Program-made: the position numbers and the translations under genes
Source: Eukaryota sp. TZLM1-RC
Taxonomy: Eukaryota; Metamonada: BaSk clade
Length of the DNA stretch: 64,000 nucleotides
NCBI GenBank assembly: GCA_040285825.1
Contig: JAUPSS010000002.1
Location: 1,116,001-1,180,000, forward strand
Reading direction: 5' to 3'
The notes under the pieces: generated by a model
Database searches by the model: none
The model's input: only the letters and a program-made list of their open reading frames with translations
Told to the model about the DNA's origin: nothing
Shown here: positions 42,548 through 52,093 of the stretch, piece after piece
Position numbering within the stretch: the first letter of the stretch is position 1
Layout: each line of letters starts with the position of its first letter

Positions 42548-43380
42548 TGCAATAATTCAAATTTAATAGAATTGAATCACAAACACTTGAATCCATTAAT
42601 TGCTGGTCGACTTGTTGTTGATACTTGTAGTGTTTACACAAATTATTATAAACCATGCAAATTCAACACAGTTTCTAAAATTTTATTAGGGGAGAGTAAA
42701 ATTGAACTTGATCCTCAGTATATTGCACAGTGTTAGAAGGTTCATGAAGCTGATCCCTTCTCAGATATTCCCTTAGTCCAAAGAAGAACTCTAGTCGGAG
42801 TTTATTGTCTGAGGGATACAGATTTAACCATGAAAATTATTTAATTTTTCTCTTACACCTTTTTGTTCCATAAGTTTTAACAAAAAAAGGAATTAGAGGT
42901 GATTTCATATTACCTGGATTAGATGAAACCATCATTTTCTTGGATTTAAAGTCTGTTGATTCTTGTGCCTCAAATGGAAGTCTTGCTAGTTCTGAAGTTC
43001 ATAATCCTCTTTTAAATGCTGAAAATTTCAAAACCAAAAAATACAATGAACGTTTGTCCAAATTGTTCAGTCAATAGCATGCAAAATACAATTTGTATCC
43101 ATTTGTATTTTCTTTACTTGGTTCACTTGCTCCAACGGCTATACGGTTTTTGGCAGATTTTGAACTGATTGTAAAGGGAAGAACTAACAGAAATTTTAAC
43201 AGATTGTTTTGGCAAAATAGAATTCTGTTTTCTATTTTTAAGGACATGTTAAAAACAGTTTCTGATGCTTTGCTTTCTCTTGGATCTCACTATGGGAGAG
43301 TTGCATCTAATTGTTTTGTTTTGGGAAAGATGGATTATTTAGAAGTTGATTTATAAGTTTTCTAATAAATAAATGTTATT
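42548..43380 (+). mobile_element. Non-LTR family B copy
   Basis: Plus-strand remnants in order: NPLIAGRLVVDTCSVYTNYY, KILLGESKIELDPQYIAQ, then after stops KGIRGDFILPGLDETIIFLD with LKSVDSC (endonuclease core), KKYNERLSKLFSQ, and 43093-43356 (YPFVFSLLGSLAP; NRLFWQNRILFSIFKDM; ending YLEVDL). Stops at several places. It lies head-to-head with the family A copy. Confidence 0.7.
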
Positions 43381-43414
43381 TAAAAAGGGATAAAAAATAT
43401 TTTGTATTACACAA

Positions 43415-44580
43415 TTGAAAAAATTGAATATGCGTTTCAAGAGACACATTCAAGAGCTTTCCTGTGATTACTTGGATCGGTTTGTTGATGTTTTCTACAA
43501 TGTTAAGAGAAACAATAAGGTTCTGAGAAAGCAAGATAAGACAAACTTCTCATCATTTATCAAGTTAAATCTCTCTTTTTCAAAGGATGTAGGGTTATTG
43601 AGGGCAAAACATCTACAATGAGCAATAGTCCCATCAATTATTTAGCTTTTGATTAATGGCCATCCCCCTCATTTACTTCCAACTACTTCTAAAAAGGAAA
43701 AATATTCACAATTTGTTTTGTTTTGTCAAAATCAAATTTGTATTGAAGAGCATTGTTACATTAAAAATTGTCAGAAGCCGACCAAACTCTTTCATGCTCT
43801 GCCTTTGAAAAATTCATTGGATTTAAACAGCAGTATAATTAATCAAATGACTGAAAGAACAATTAGTTTATTAAGAGGTGAAATTCCTCAAGACATCAAT
43901 ATTCCCCAAAAAATTAATTACTCATTCAACTTGAGAAATAATGATCACACGACTAAATCTGTATTAGAATGGAAAGCAACGTTATCCCAATTCAATTCCA
44001 AACGCTGCAGGTTTGATAGATTTATGGCAAATATTAAACAGAAGAATTATGTGAATAGTATCGTTGGTGAAGTCTATCATCAAAAAATATTTAGGAAACT
44101 AAGATGGTGGGCTGAGATTAATCGCACAAGATCTGAAGCAAAAATGATTCAGAGATTTAAATCAATAAATGATGATCCCAGCCAAGTAGTTATTGGAATT
44201 GGAGACTGGGAACAACGAAAACACATGAAATTCAAAGAACCTATCAAAGGAAAAGGTTTGAGAATTTTATTCAAAAAAAACTGGTTATAAGGTCTTTTTG
44301 ATTGATGAGTTTCGAACCAGTTGTTGTTGTTTCAATTGCAAGAAAGCGGAGAAAACAGTTTAAACATTCTGGTGGTGCAGAAATCCTAGGCCATCGAAGA
44401 GGCATGAGATGTCTATTCGTCACGGGCTTACCATGTGTAAATCAAGCGAAAGTTTGTGAAACAGAGACCGAAATGCTTCGCTGAATATGTTGGCAGTGAT
44501 GGAAGCACATCTAAACGGTGGAGATAGAATGGAATACCTACAGAGAGTCAAGGTTGATGAAAGTTCAAAGAAAATGGTAT
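43415..44580 (+). pseudogene. Decayed Fanzor gene with RuvC-II, zinc ribbon and RuvC-III
   Basis: 43649-44290 encodes a helical region (YHQKIFRKLRWWAEINRTRS) and QVVIGIGDWEQRKHMKF, the VxxGDW motif that precedes RuvC-II in Fanzor. A +1 shift at an A8 run (44273-44280) leads to YKVFLIDEFRTSCCCFNCKK (RuvC-II Glu at 44307-44309 and zinc-ribbon cysteines), then RHGLTMC and NRDRNASLNMLAVMEAHLNG (RuvC-III Asp 44466-44468). Nonsense codons sit at V-stop-TFWW and before NRD. RuvC-I is not visible upstream, where 43415-43621 is another broken helical piece. This is the clearest Fanzor signature in the window. Confidence 0.82.
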
Positions 44581-44674
44581 CAAGGAGAAAAACTTCCACT
44601 TCACAAAAACTCAGTCCCTCAACATCGGTTTAAAAAGGACACTTATTTCATTGTTATAGACATCATCTGTAAGA

Positions 44675-46138
44675 ATGACTTCGCCGACACCAATTGATCT
44701 TAATCGTCTTACCTTGGATACTAAAACACTTATAAATGTGCCACAATGGAACCGTAAGAACATATTGCACTCAAGTAACCCTTCTTATACACAATGTACA
44801 TTTTACTCAGATATATTGATCCTACACGATAAGTCAATGACTAGAGTATCCCAATGTGGCTCAATTAACACAATCACATTCACAAACTCTCCTCCAAGAA
44901 GGAGGTTTGGTTCTATGTCTCAGGCCAACTCATTAGTTTATCTTTTTGGCGGGTTAGATGAGAATAACCGCCCCTTAAGAGATCTTTGGTGTATCCGAAT
45001 TCACGATGATCCTCAACACGCTCATCAGTGGACAAAAGTTCGTTCCCAAGGTGATTTACCTCCTCCAAAGTTTGGGGCCTTGTTATCTTCATTTCAGCAT
45101 TATTTGATTCTATTTGGAGGAGCTGGTCAAGATTCCAGTAGTCACGATTCTTTGTTCATCCTCAACACCCAATCAAATCTATGGCTACGAAGCCTTGTGC
45201 CCCCAAATATAAAGGCCATATCAAAATGGCCATCTGCTCGAGCGTTAGCTTCTCATTTCACAGTCAATGGTTTTCTCTATCTGTTTGGTGGATGTTCTTG
45301 TCTACCTCCGAATGCAGATCCTGCATCAGAGATTACTTCGGCTAGACTGTGGGGACGAACAAATAATGAGCTCTGGAGACTGCGATTGTCCAGTATTTGT
45401 TGTAATGACTCCATGGAGCCCCCCACAGGAAGATGGGAGAAAATTAGTATATCAGGTGCCGTTCCTTCACCAAGAGCCGGTGCCTGTGTTTCTCCCTTAC
45501 CTTTTGAGGGCAAAGTCTTGATCATGGGAGGTTTTGCAACCTTCCCTCGGTCCTCTTGCGCTGATTCTTTCTTGTTGGACTGCTACAGCCACATGTCATC
45601 CCCTCTTCGTTGCAGGGGCATAGAAAGACCCCCTCACAGATCGTTGACTACTGTTGCCACATCTTCTCTCGGATTTGTTTTATGTGGAGGTTTGAGTACT
45701 TCTGGACCTTGTTCTGATGTCTACTCTCTCGATTTTATCGACTCATCATCTACTCCTTGTACACCAGTCTCTGCTACACCAACGTCTTCTGTTAAAGAGA
45801 TATACAGTCCTCGTTCTCTTTGCTCTGAACCCAATAGTGCAAGATCCAGTTTTAATGGACTTCCATCGTTAAAGGAGGTTGTTCCTAACGTCAAGTCTCC
45901 ATTTTCTAGACCTTGTACCTCTGAAGTTTCTTCTCCGACGAGCCCTAGGTTGACCAAAGCTCAACAACCGTTATCCACTAATACTCAACAAAGTATTTCG
46001 TTGTTGAAATCATTATCATCTGTTGCAGAAACTTGTTTTGATTCTCCGACCCCTCGGATTCAACAAGCCATTTCTTATCTGAAAAGTTCTATTTCTATTA
46101 TTGTTGAAGAATTGGAAAAGCAGAATAGTGGAAATTAA
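44675..46138 (+). CDS. Kelch-repeat protein
   Basis: 487 residues from ATG to TAA. Five kelch blades with GG and downstream W/Y: YLFGGLDENNRPLRDLWCI, LILFGGAGQDSSSHDSLFI, LYLFGGCSC...NNELWRL, VLIMGGFATFPRSSCADSF and FVLCGGLSTSGPCSDVYSL. These should form a beta-propeller over residues 30-360. The C-terminal 130 residues are Ser/Pro/Thr-rich and disordered. No BTB or other catalytic domain is present, so it is an interaction module of unknown partner. It starts about 95 bp after the Fanzor remnant. Confidence 0.85.
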   Translation: MTSPTPIDLNRLTLDTKTLINVPQWNRKNILHSSNPSYTQCTFYSDILILHDKSMTRVSQCGSINTITFTNSPPRRRFGSMSQANSLVYLFGGLDENNRPLRDLWCIRIHDDPQHAHQWTKVRSQGDLPPPKFGALLSSFQHYLILFGGAGQDSSSHDSLFILNTQSNLWLRSLVPPNIKAISKWPSARALASHFTVNGFLYLFGGCSCLPPNADPASEITSARLWGRTNNELWRLRLSSICCNDSMEPPTGRWEKISISGAVPSPRAGACVSPLPFEGKVLIMGGFATFPRSSCADSFLLDCYSHMSSPLRCRGIERPPHRSLTTVATSSLGFVLCGGLSTSGPCSDVYSLDFIDSSSTPCTPVSATPTSSVKEIYSPRSLCSEPNSARSSFNGLPSLKEVVPNVKSPFSRPCTSEVSSPTSPRLTKAQQPLSTNTQQSISLLKSLSSVAETCFDSPTPRIQQAISYLKSSISIIVEELEKQNSGN

Positions 46139-46217
46139 TTTATTTTGTACAATACATAGGATATCTTTTTACCAATAAACACATGAAATCCTTTTTTCTT
46201 TCACTTCTTATCAACAA

Positions 46218-46418
46218 ATGGAAAGACTACATTCTCGAGATGAATACATTTCCAAAACCGAAAAAGATATGTCGTTAGAAGAAGGGTTTGTTGGAAAAGA
46301 GCCGCATGACCGAATAGACGACATTGCTGATCAAATGGAGACAGAACCAAAGGAGGAGGAGGAGACTTCTCATGATAGAGATGATGATGATTTGGTGGTG
46401 GGAAGGGATTGGGAATAA
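46218..46418 (+). CDS. Small acidic ORF, hypothetical
   Basis: 66 codons from ATG to TAA, in the gap between the Kelch gene and CHTF18. The product is very acidic (EPKEEEETSHDRDDDDLVVG) and ends GRDWE. It may be a genuine microprotein or chance. I recognise no family. Confidence 0.35.
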   Translation: MERLHSRDEYISKTEKDMSLEEGFVGKEPHDRIDDIADQMETEPKEEEETSHDRDDDDLVVGRDWE

Positions 46419-46474
46419 GTTGGGTAGAGACAAATATTTAAATAGAATTAATTGAATAATTAGTCTTTATTGAA

Positions 46475-48649
46475 TCAAAGCAATTCATCAATAACGACGG
46501 ATCTGCGGACCGCCTTGGTGGCTCCTTCATGAAATTTAAAGGTAATTGGCAGTTTTTTAGATTTCCTGTTAATTTTTGGTGATCCAATGGCCAAAAAAGA
46601 CGATAGACTGGTTTTTCGTCGCTTGACTTCAGGAGAAAGAACAAGATCAGCTGCCCTCGCTCTAACTGTTGGTGTTAGGGGTCCTGGGTTAGAATCACTA
46701 CTATCCAAATGTTCAAGTTCTCTGTTTAAAACCATTAAGAGATCATTGGATAAATTACCACAACCAAGAATTAATGAAGAGATATCAGGTTCCAAAACCA
46801 ATTGTGTTGAACCATCAGCCAGACTGGTCTTAGTAAATGAAAATCCAAAATTTGAGAGAAAGCTAACTGAAAACTTAATTTTTAAAAGATCCTCCTCAGA
46901 AGGTGCAAAACAACTGGAAATATTTGGTATAATGATATTGAAAATACTTGAAAGTAAAAACAATCTGGCTGAAGTAATTGAAAAGAAGCTTTTAAAAATT
47001 GGTGATAAAAGAGAATGAAAAGACTCTAATATAGAGTGTTGTTTAATGACTTCAAACTTTCTGGAAAAACAGTCACGAGAAATCCGAGGACTTGAATTGA
47101 CTGACTCCACAGAAAGTCGTTGTCGAAGGGTCATTAATGCCAGGACCTGGCTTGACCGTGACGTGGCATTGGCATTTGAAAACAAAGAAGCATAACTTAC
47201 ATGTTTCCGAAGCAATGGGTCTGAAAAATAACTAACAGCTGAATGATGAGATAGTTCAAAAAGAGGTGCAAAGTCGTCAAAAGTCTCCAGAACATTGAAG
47301 AAATTCACATCATCAAAGGGAAAGCTTTGTTTTAAAAAAATAGCAGACAATAAATTTCCAAATTTAAATTTATCATCAGGATTACTAGTTTCGTTCATAA
47401 GAGTCTGTGAATCTAATTTTCCTGTCCCTTTAGTAACCATTTGTAATTCTGTAATACATTTTCTTATATCGCCACTGAACTGACTAATTAACTTTGATAA
47501 TGTTGTATTTGTTGAACTAATACCTTGAGCTTTGCATATGTGAGTCAAGCGGTCAAGAAGTTTCTGATTAGAGGGAGGGTGAACTTCAATTATTAAACAA
47601 TACTTTCTTAAATTGCGAAGAACTGTGGAATAAAGATTGTTACAAATACAAATAACCGGCCTTAAAACTTTTTGCTTTTTTATCGAATTAATTAAAAAAT
47701 TAATTGAAGAATTGCTCCTTTTAACATCAGCACTGTTCAAACCATCAACCTCATCCAAGATAACCAAAGTTGGTTTTTCCTTTTTTATCTTCCCCTTGTT
47801 GTTTCTTTTAAGACTCAGTGAGTGACACCCCAAAGAACCCTGCAGAGGTTCCAACAAGCTCTTGTCAGTCCTTTCCAACGAAGCGTTAATGGTCAATGGT
47901 TTGTAACCCAACTGCTGAGCACAGACCTCAGCCAACGTAGTTTTGCCAATGCCAGGAACTCCATGTAAAAGAAGGACAGGAAGAGACGGTGGCTGGGCAG
48001 AGGATTGGTTCGAAAACACAAGAGGTTCAAATGACTTAATGAACCCCAAAACTTTTCTATTAACTACATCATCAGACAACAAATTTTTGAACGAGCTGGG
48101 GCGATAAAGATCAGTGAACAAATCGTACTGAAACTTTGATTTGGGTTTAAAAAGCTGATTGGAGAGTAATTGTTTTTTCTTCTCCTTACTAGCCTCTTCT
48201 CTCCACTTTGTGACACTGGCACCAAACCTAAAGGAAGAAGAGCATGAATGAGAGGTAAGTGGAAGACATTTTGACTTGATGTGAATAGTGTCTTTTGCGA
48301 TTGGTTTTAGGGGTACTGAAGGGTGAATAAGAGAATCTGCAATCGAGATAGGCTCCCAAGAAGACTTTTTAACAGGAGGGGGTGAAGGCGACGGAGAAGG
48401 GGTCATTGGACGTGAGGGAGGTGGGGAAGGAGGTGCATTACTGATTGGGTTTCCCGTAGCGGTGGGTTCAGGTTCATTCATTTCATCTACCAGATCGTCA
48501 AAGACATCTTCAAAAGGTTCCAAGTCGTCAAAAATTGGTGGAGGGTTAGGTTTCTGTTTATGTACATTAGCCTCTTCTTGATCTTTGAGAAGAGCTTCAA
48601 ATTCAAGTTCTGGGTCGTAAAAGTCGTCATCACTACCGAAAAGGTCCAT
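46475..48649 (-). CDS. CHTF18: CTF18, large subunit of the alternative PCNA loader
   Basis: 724 residues from ATG at 48649 to TAA; shorter than human (975). An acidic/proline-rich N-terminus leads to LYRPSSFKNLLSDDVVNRKV (the family Y-P--F--LLSDe--NR-VL motif), Walker A HGVPGIGKTTLAEV (about 228-240), Walker B LVILDEVDGL (about 292), sensor-1 ICNNLY, and LISQFSGDIRKCITELQ (sensor 2). The C-terminal tail FKFHEGATKAVRRSV, then DELL, matches the Ctf18 signature that binds Dcc1/Ctf8 (family YkFNEGfsnAVRRpvki). CTF18-RFC loads PCNA on leading strands and acts in cohesion and checkpoint signalling. Confidence 0.93.
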   Translation of the reverse strand: MDLFGSDDDFYDPELEFEALLKDQEEANVHKQKPNPPPIFDDLEPFEDVFDDLVDEMNEPEPTATGNPISNAPPSPPPSRPMTPSPSPSPPPVKKSSWEPISIADSLIHPSVPLKPIAKDTIHIKSKCLPLTSHSCSSSFRFGASVTKWREEASKEKKKQLLSNQLFKPKSKFQYDLFTDLYRPSSFKNLLSDDVVNRKVLGFIKSFEPLVFSNQSSAQPPSLPVLLLHGVPGIGKTTLAEVCAQQLGYKPLTINASLERTDKSLLEPLQGSLGCHSLSLKRNNKGKIKKEKPTLVILDEVDGLNSADVKRSNSSINFLINSIKKQKVLRPVICICNNLYSTVLRNLRKYCLIIEVHPPSNQKLLDRLTHICKAQGISSTNTTLSKLISQFSGDIRKCITELQMVTKGTGKLDSQTLMNETSNPDDKFKFGNLLSAIFLKQSFPFDDVNFFNVLETFDDFAPLFELSHHSAVSYFSDPLLRKHVSYASLFSNANATSRSSQVLALMTLRQRLSVESVNSSPRISRDCFSRKFEVIKQHSILESFHSLLSPIFKSFFSITSARLFLLSSIFNIIIPNISSCFAPSEEDLLKIKFSVSFLSNFGFSFTKTSLADGSTQLVLEPDISSLILGCGNLSNDLLMVLNRELEHLDSSDSNPGPLTPTVRARAADLVLSPEVKRRKTSLSSFLAIGSPKINRKSKKLPITFKFHEGATKAVRRSVVIDELL

Positions 48650-48689
48650 GTTGATTGTGGAAAAAATAAAAAAAATATTCTTTCTATTT

Positions 48690-48820
48690 TTTCTATTTTT
48701 AAGGGAATGGTAAAACTAATTTCTGATTCACTCTCTTCTTTTGGAAAATTTGCTGGACCTGTAGCAATTAATTGCTTTGATGTAGGGGAGGCAGGTTTTG
48801 AGGATGTGGAGTTTTAGTTG
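48690..48820 (+). mobile_element. Non-LTR family B-type 3'-end fragment
   Basis: Encodes GMVKLISDSLSSFGKFAGPV, AINCF and a terminal GFEDVEF before TAG at 48815-48817, the same ending style as families B and C (YLEVDL, LEDIEF). It begins about 40 bp upstream of the CHTF18 start codon, so it occupies that promoter. Confidence 0.65.
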
Positions 48821-49215
48821 AGTATTTCTTGTTTTCATATTCCTTATTAAATGAATAAAAAAAGAAAATTATTTAAAAAAAATAAAAAACTAAAAGAAAT
48901 TTGGTTTTATTTAGAAATGTGTCTATGCATTCATCTGCCTTTAAAGATGTTGATTCTACTTTTTGATGAGTTTCGAGGGTAATTATTGGTAAGAAAATGA
49001 ATGATATGTCATATGGGGAATGTCATTCTGTCATGAACAGGGTTGGAGAAGTGTGTATCAGGAGGATTTCAAAGTTTAAATCATCTTCTTAGTGTTGGAT
49101 ATCATATCAAACTCATTTTTAATTCACATGTATATATGTTTCAACTAATGACAACATCAACAATTTCTAAAAGAATTGTTGAATATAAAAATCAAATCAC
49201 TTTAAACTGTAGTAT
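48819..49215. other. Intergenic
   Basis: Between the family B fragment and the RNASEH2A stop. AT-rich. A short frame at 49043-49225 has no recognisable content; it starts with GTTGGAGAAGTGTG-like sequence and could be old transposon debris. Confidence 0.4.
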
Positions 49216-50120
49216 TCAATACTGAGGAACCCTGCTGATAACCACCCCAAACCTTGATTCTACAGTTTTCTTCACAAACATGCTGGTTAATGTCTGCTGC
49301 TTCCCTTTTCCCTTGTTATTCTTTACCTTTGCCCCTGCTCTCCGTTTTTTCCCTGCAACACGAACTGCACCCCAGTCACCCCAATCTACTTTAACACATT
49401 TTTCATTCAGCAAAATCTCAGCAGTTGACCAAGCGTACCGAACGTGCCTACCCCAGCCAAAAACAGGACACAAATTATTATTAAGCCATTGTTTAGTTTT
49501 TGGATCTGCGGGATAACCAGAAAGATCACAGCCAACATCTTGCTTTAATAACAAATCCCGCTTTACCTTGGCTACAATACTGGCGGCCGACACAATAGGA
49601 TAGAGACTGTCAGCTTTGCTTGCAACAGTGAAGTTAATGTTAGGAAACTCTGAAGTAAGGAATTTCTTGTAAAAACTGGGCTTGCCTGCAATTAAAGGAG
49701 AGATTGAGGAACATATCCAATGTATCCACGTATATATGACTTATAGAGAATGAGGACAGCACTTGATTGATGAGTTGAATGACAGCAGATTTTGCGATAT
49801 CATTCAGAGACAGAGGTTCATTTGCAAGTTGCTGTGATGAGATATCTTGAGCAGAAATTGCTTTACTAAAAGAAGTGAACGATTCAAGATTATTCAACAA
49901 TTCTGCAATAGACTCTCTGTCAGTGGATGTCAATACTTTCGAATCTGCAACAGGAATGTCAGTAAGTGAAGTTGTGTAATCGAAATCAGAAGAAGGGATA
50001 TTTATACAAGCAATTGTGTAAACCATACTGCCCAAAACCGGTCCTCTACCAGCCTTGAAGTAAGCAAGCCGTACAAGAACAAACTTCATCAATTCCACAA
50101 ACAACAAGATTGGAGGCCAT
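49216..50120 (-). CDS. RNASEH2A: RNase H2 catalytic subunit A, with two 31-nt introns
   Basis: Exons 50120-50085, 50053-49717 and 49685-49216 join to 281 codons (280 residues plus TGA); human is 299. Joining restores GIDEAGRGPVLGSMVY (9-24) and VDTLGKPSFYKKFL (121 on), both broken in the unspliced DNA. The DEDD catalytic set is D11, E12, D122 and D150 (KADSLYP), with VADSK and VSAASIVAKV also conserved. RNase H2 cuts RNA in DNA-RNA hybrids and removes misincorporated ribonucleotides in the nucleus. The basic tail (KKRRAGAKVK) precedes QQTLTSMF (254-261), a PIP-box-like sequence. Start: first ATG giving the full motif (MASNLVVCGIDE). Confidence 0.93.
49686..49716 (-). other. RNASEH2A intron 2 (31 nt, apparent AT-AG)
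   Basis: Begins ATATGTTC and ends ATTGCAG on the minus strand, phase 1 within the Gly of VDTLG. Shifting the boundary by the shared G does not produce a GT start, so the 5' site reads AT instead of GT while +3 to +8 resemble intron 1 (TGTTC). Same length as intron 1. Unspliced reading hits TAA after PYFRVS. Confidence 0.8.
50054..50084 (-). other. RNASEH2A intron 1 (31 nt)
   Basis: Begins GTTTGTTC and ends CTTCAAG on the minus strand. It falls exactly between E12 and A13 of GIDEAGRG, phase 0. CTTAC close to the 3' end is a possible branch point. Unspliced reading gives YFKAGRG and loses the catalytic Asp-Glu. Confidence 0.85.
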
Positions 50121-50559
50121 GGAAGAAGAGAGGGGAAAAAGCTCTGGCCTATAGTAGTTGTAGGTCTTATGAGTTACAGTTAAAAAAGGCAATGTTGTAA
50201 AATAGTATTTTGATTCAAGTGGTGACTAAAGTACTTTATCATTTTAGACATCCCTGATTTTGAATACATCTGGTGCAGCTGTCATTTCACTTTTTCCTCA
50301 CAAATTTTTCTCAAAATCTCACAATATGATGTCATCTGATAACATAACCCCTGATTCATCTTTACGTCGACAGCTTGACTCTTCATATGTTGTTTCTAGC
50401 AAAAAAAATTGCTTCTGAAAAACTGTATAATCATAGGTACAAGAAAGGTTTAGTATTAGTTTTTGTAACTTTATTGATCAACACTACTTCATCACCTTTT
50501 GAGACTCAAAAGGTGTTGCTTATGCTGTCAAGGAGAACAATAGTATGTTCCTTCGACTC
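50121..50559. other. Gap upstream of RNASEH2A
   Basis: Holds the RNASEH2A promoter. A plus frame at 50375-50662 lies antisense to the transposase remnant and has no family motif. Confidence 0.4.
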
Positions 50560-50950
50560 CACCGCTATGTCTAAAAATGTTGCTACAGTTGAGTCTCATA
50601 AAGTTTCCAGAACAAAATACAGAAACTCTAATTCGTTGAAATATCGAAATGAATCTCTTTGAACACTCACCGTTTTGCGATATTTTGCAGAGAAGGTTTC
50701 TATTGGATTGGAATCTGCACAATATGGAGGAAGAATGAGAATCTACACCTGCCTTTCCTAATCCATGAATGATTTTCTCGTGATCGTGTATGTTACATTC
50801 ATACAATACTACACGACTTCGTCGACCACCTGACGTATGGAGGAAATTTTGGGACATCCATGAGTTGATCAATGAAAAAAATTGAGATCGTTCATAATGG
50901 CCTTTTTGAATATGTAAGTGAACATATCCATTGACGTCGATGGTCACACA
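50560..50950 (-). mobile_element. Tc1/mariner-IS630-type DDE transposase remnant
   Basis: Minus frame TIDVNGYVHLHIQKGHYERS, then RVVLYECNIHDHEKIIHGLG (family v-DNa-iH---------L---G), then after a one-frame shift ILILPPYCADSNPIETFSAK, the family LPPYSPdlNPIE motif with the third acidic residue. The second catalytic Asp in DNA-x-IH is replaced (YECNIH), and the first is lost upstream. No terminal inverted repeats found. Dead. Confidence 0.7.
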
Positions 50951-51059
50951 TGCAGATTTTTGTTTATGTAAAAAAAGAGAAACTTCGTTTTGATTGGTAG
51001 TTTTTCAAAGTGAACCAACGAAACTCTTTCAGTAACAAACCCACTAAAATCCCAGGTTT

Positions 51060-51410
51060 AAGCAATGTTGTTTCCATCAGTGGTCATAGTGATATTAATA
51101 CTGCCCTTGACTAGAGTGGTTAAGTTTTTGTATGGGGCAAGTTGAGTAAAATAAGTGATGATTGTGAAGATACTGAGGAACCAAGATGTACTGAAGCTTT
51201 CGCTAATATAGAAGGTATTTCTGTAGGTGATGATTTTTTTGGCCTACAATAGAAACACTGTTTGGGCTTGGGGAAGGAACGATAAAGGTCAATGAGGTAC
51301 AGGTGATTTGATCAATCGATCACAGCCTGTCAAATTATCATTTGGTTCTGAAATACTTGGAACTTTTCATGATCCAAAACAGCCTTTGAACAGCATGTTT
51401 AGTGGTCTCA
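51060..51410 (+). pseudogene. RCC1-repeat protein pseudogene
   Basis: Fragments NVVSISGHSDINTALD, VFVWGKLSK and, after a frameshift near 51238, NTVWAWGRNDKGQ, GTGDLINRSQPVKL. The pattern G-vyaWG-N--GQlG-Gd---r--P--v is the RCC1 propeller blade. Internal stops occur at three or more places. The following sequence to 51600 may be its degraded C-terminus. Confidence 0.6.
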
Positions 51411-52093
51411 TTCAACTCCCTTTTCTCAACTACTATTCCTCTCTATGCCGCTCTCCTTCCATTAACTATTGATGGCGACTACTCTCGCTGATCTTTTTCA
51501 CTTAGTACTGCGTTGTGTTACAATTGAATATATCTTGCTTGTTGAAACACTTCCTTTACGAAGATTAGTCAATCATTATGTCTATTTTGATGAAATGGTC
51601 TCAGCGAACCTGTTTATGTTTAAAGACAATTCTTCATCTCAACTTTGAACATCTTTTTATAGCAGTTCGTTCGAGGATTTTGTTTTCGACAATTTTAACC
51701 AAAATGGAATGTTTATTGATTTTTTGAATACAAAATATGTATACATGGATCAGCTGTACAACATAATACTTGCATTGGGGTTCAGCTAATGTACCTACTA
51801 TACTACTGTAATAGTGTAAAAAGAGAATCAATCCAGGGGTTTTCATCAGTATCTACAAAAGCAGGGAATAGAAGATAGGGAATAGGGACGATTGGCAGGC
51901 TAAGAATTGCTACAAACCTTTAACGAAGCCAAAACATTTGCCTCTTCCTTGTTGATTCGTCATTCCATCAGCAAATGTTGCTATAATAGAAAAGCCAACA
52001 GCTCCACCAAGATCACTGGCAAACTCAGATATAACTGAAGAAGGAGCGGAAAATACCTTCCATTTCCAGTAAGGTTTATGCAGTCATGGATAC
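51411..52093. other. Degraded sequence, nothing firm
   Basis: Short frames on both strands (for example EDFVFDNFNQNGMFIDFLNT near 51670) look like old coding sequence, perhaps the tail of the RCC1-like pseudogene. No identifiable domain. Confidence 0.35.

Noticed and set aside
46587-47018. Plus-strand 143-codon ORF
   Set aside because: Antisense shadow of the CHTF18 C-terminal half.
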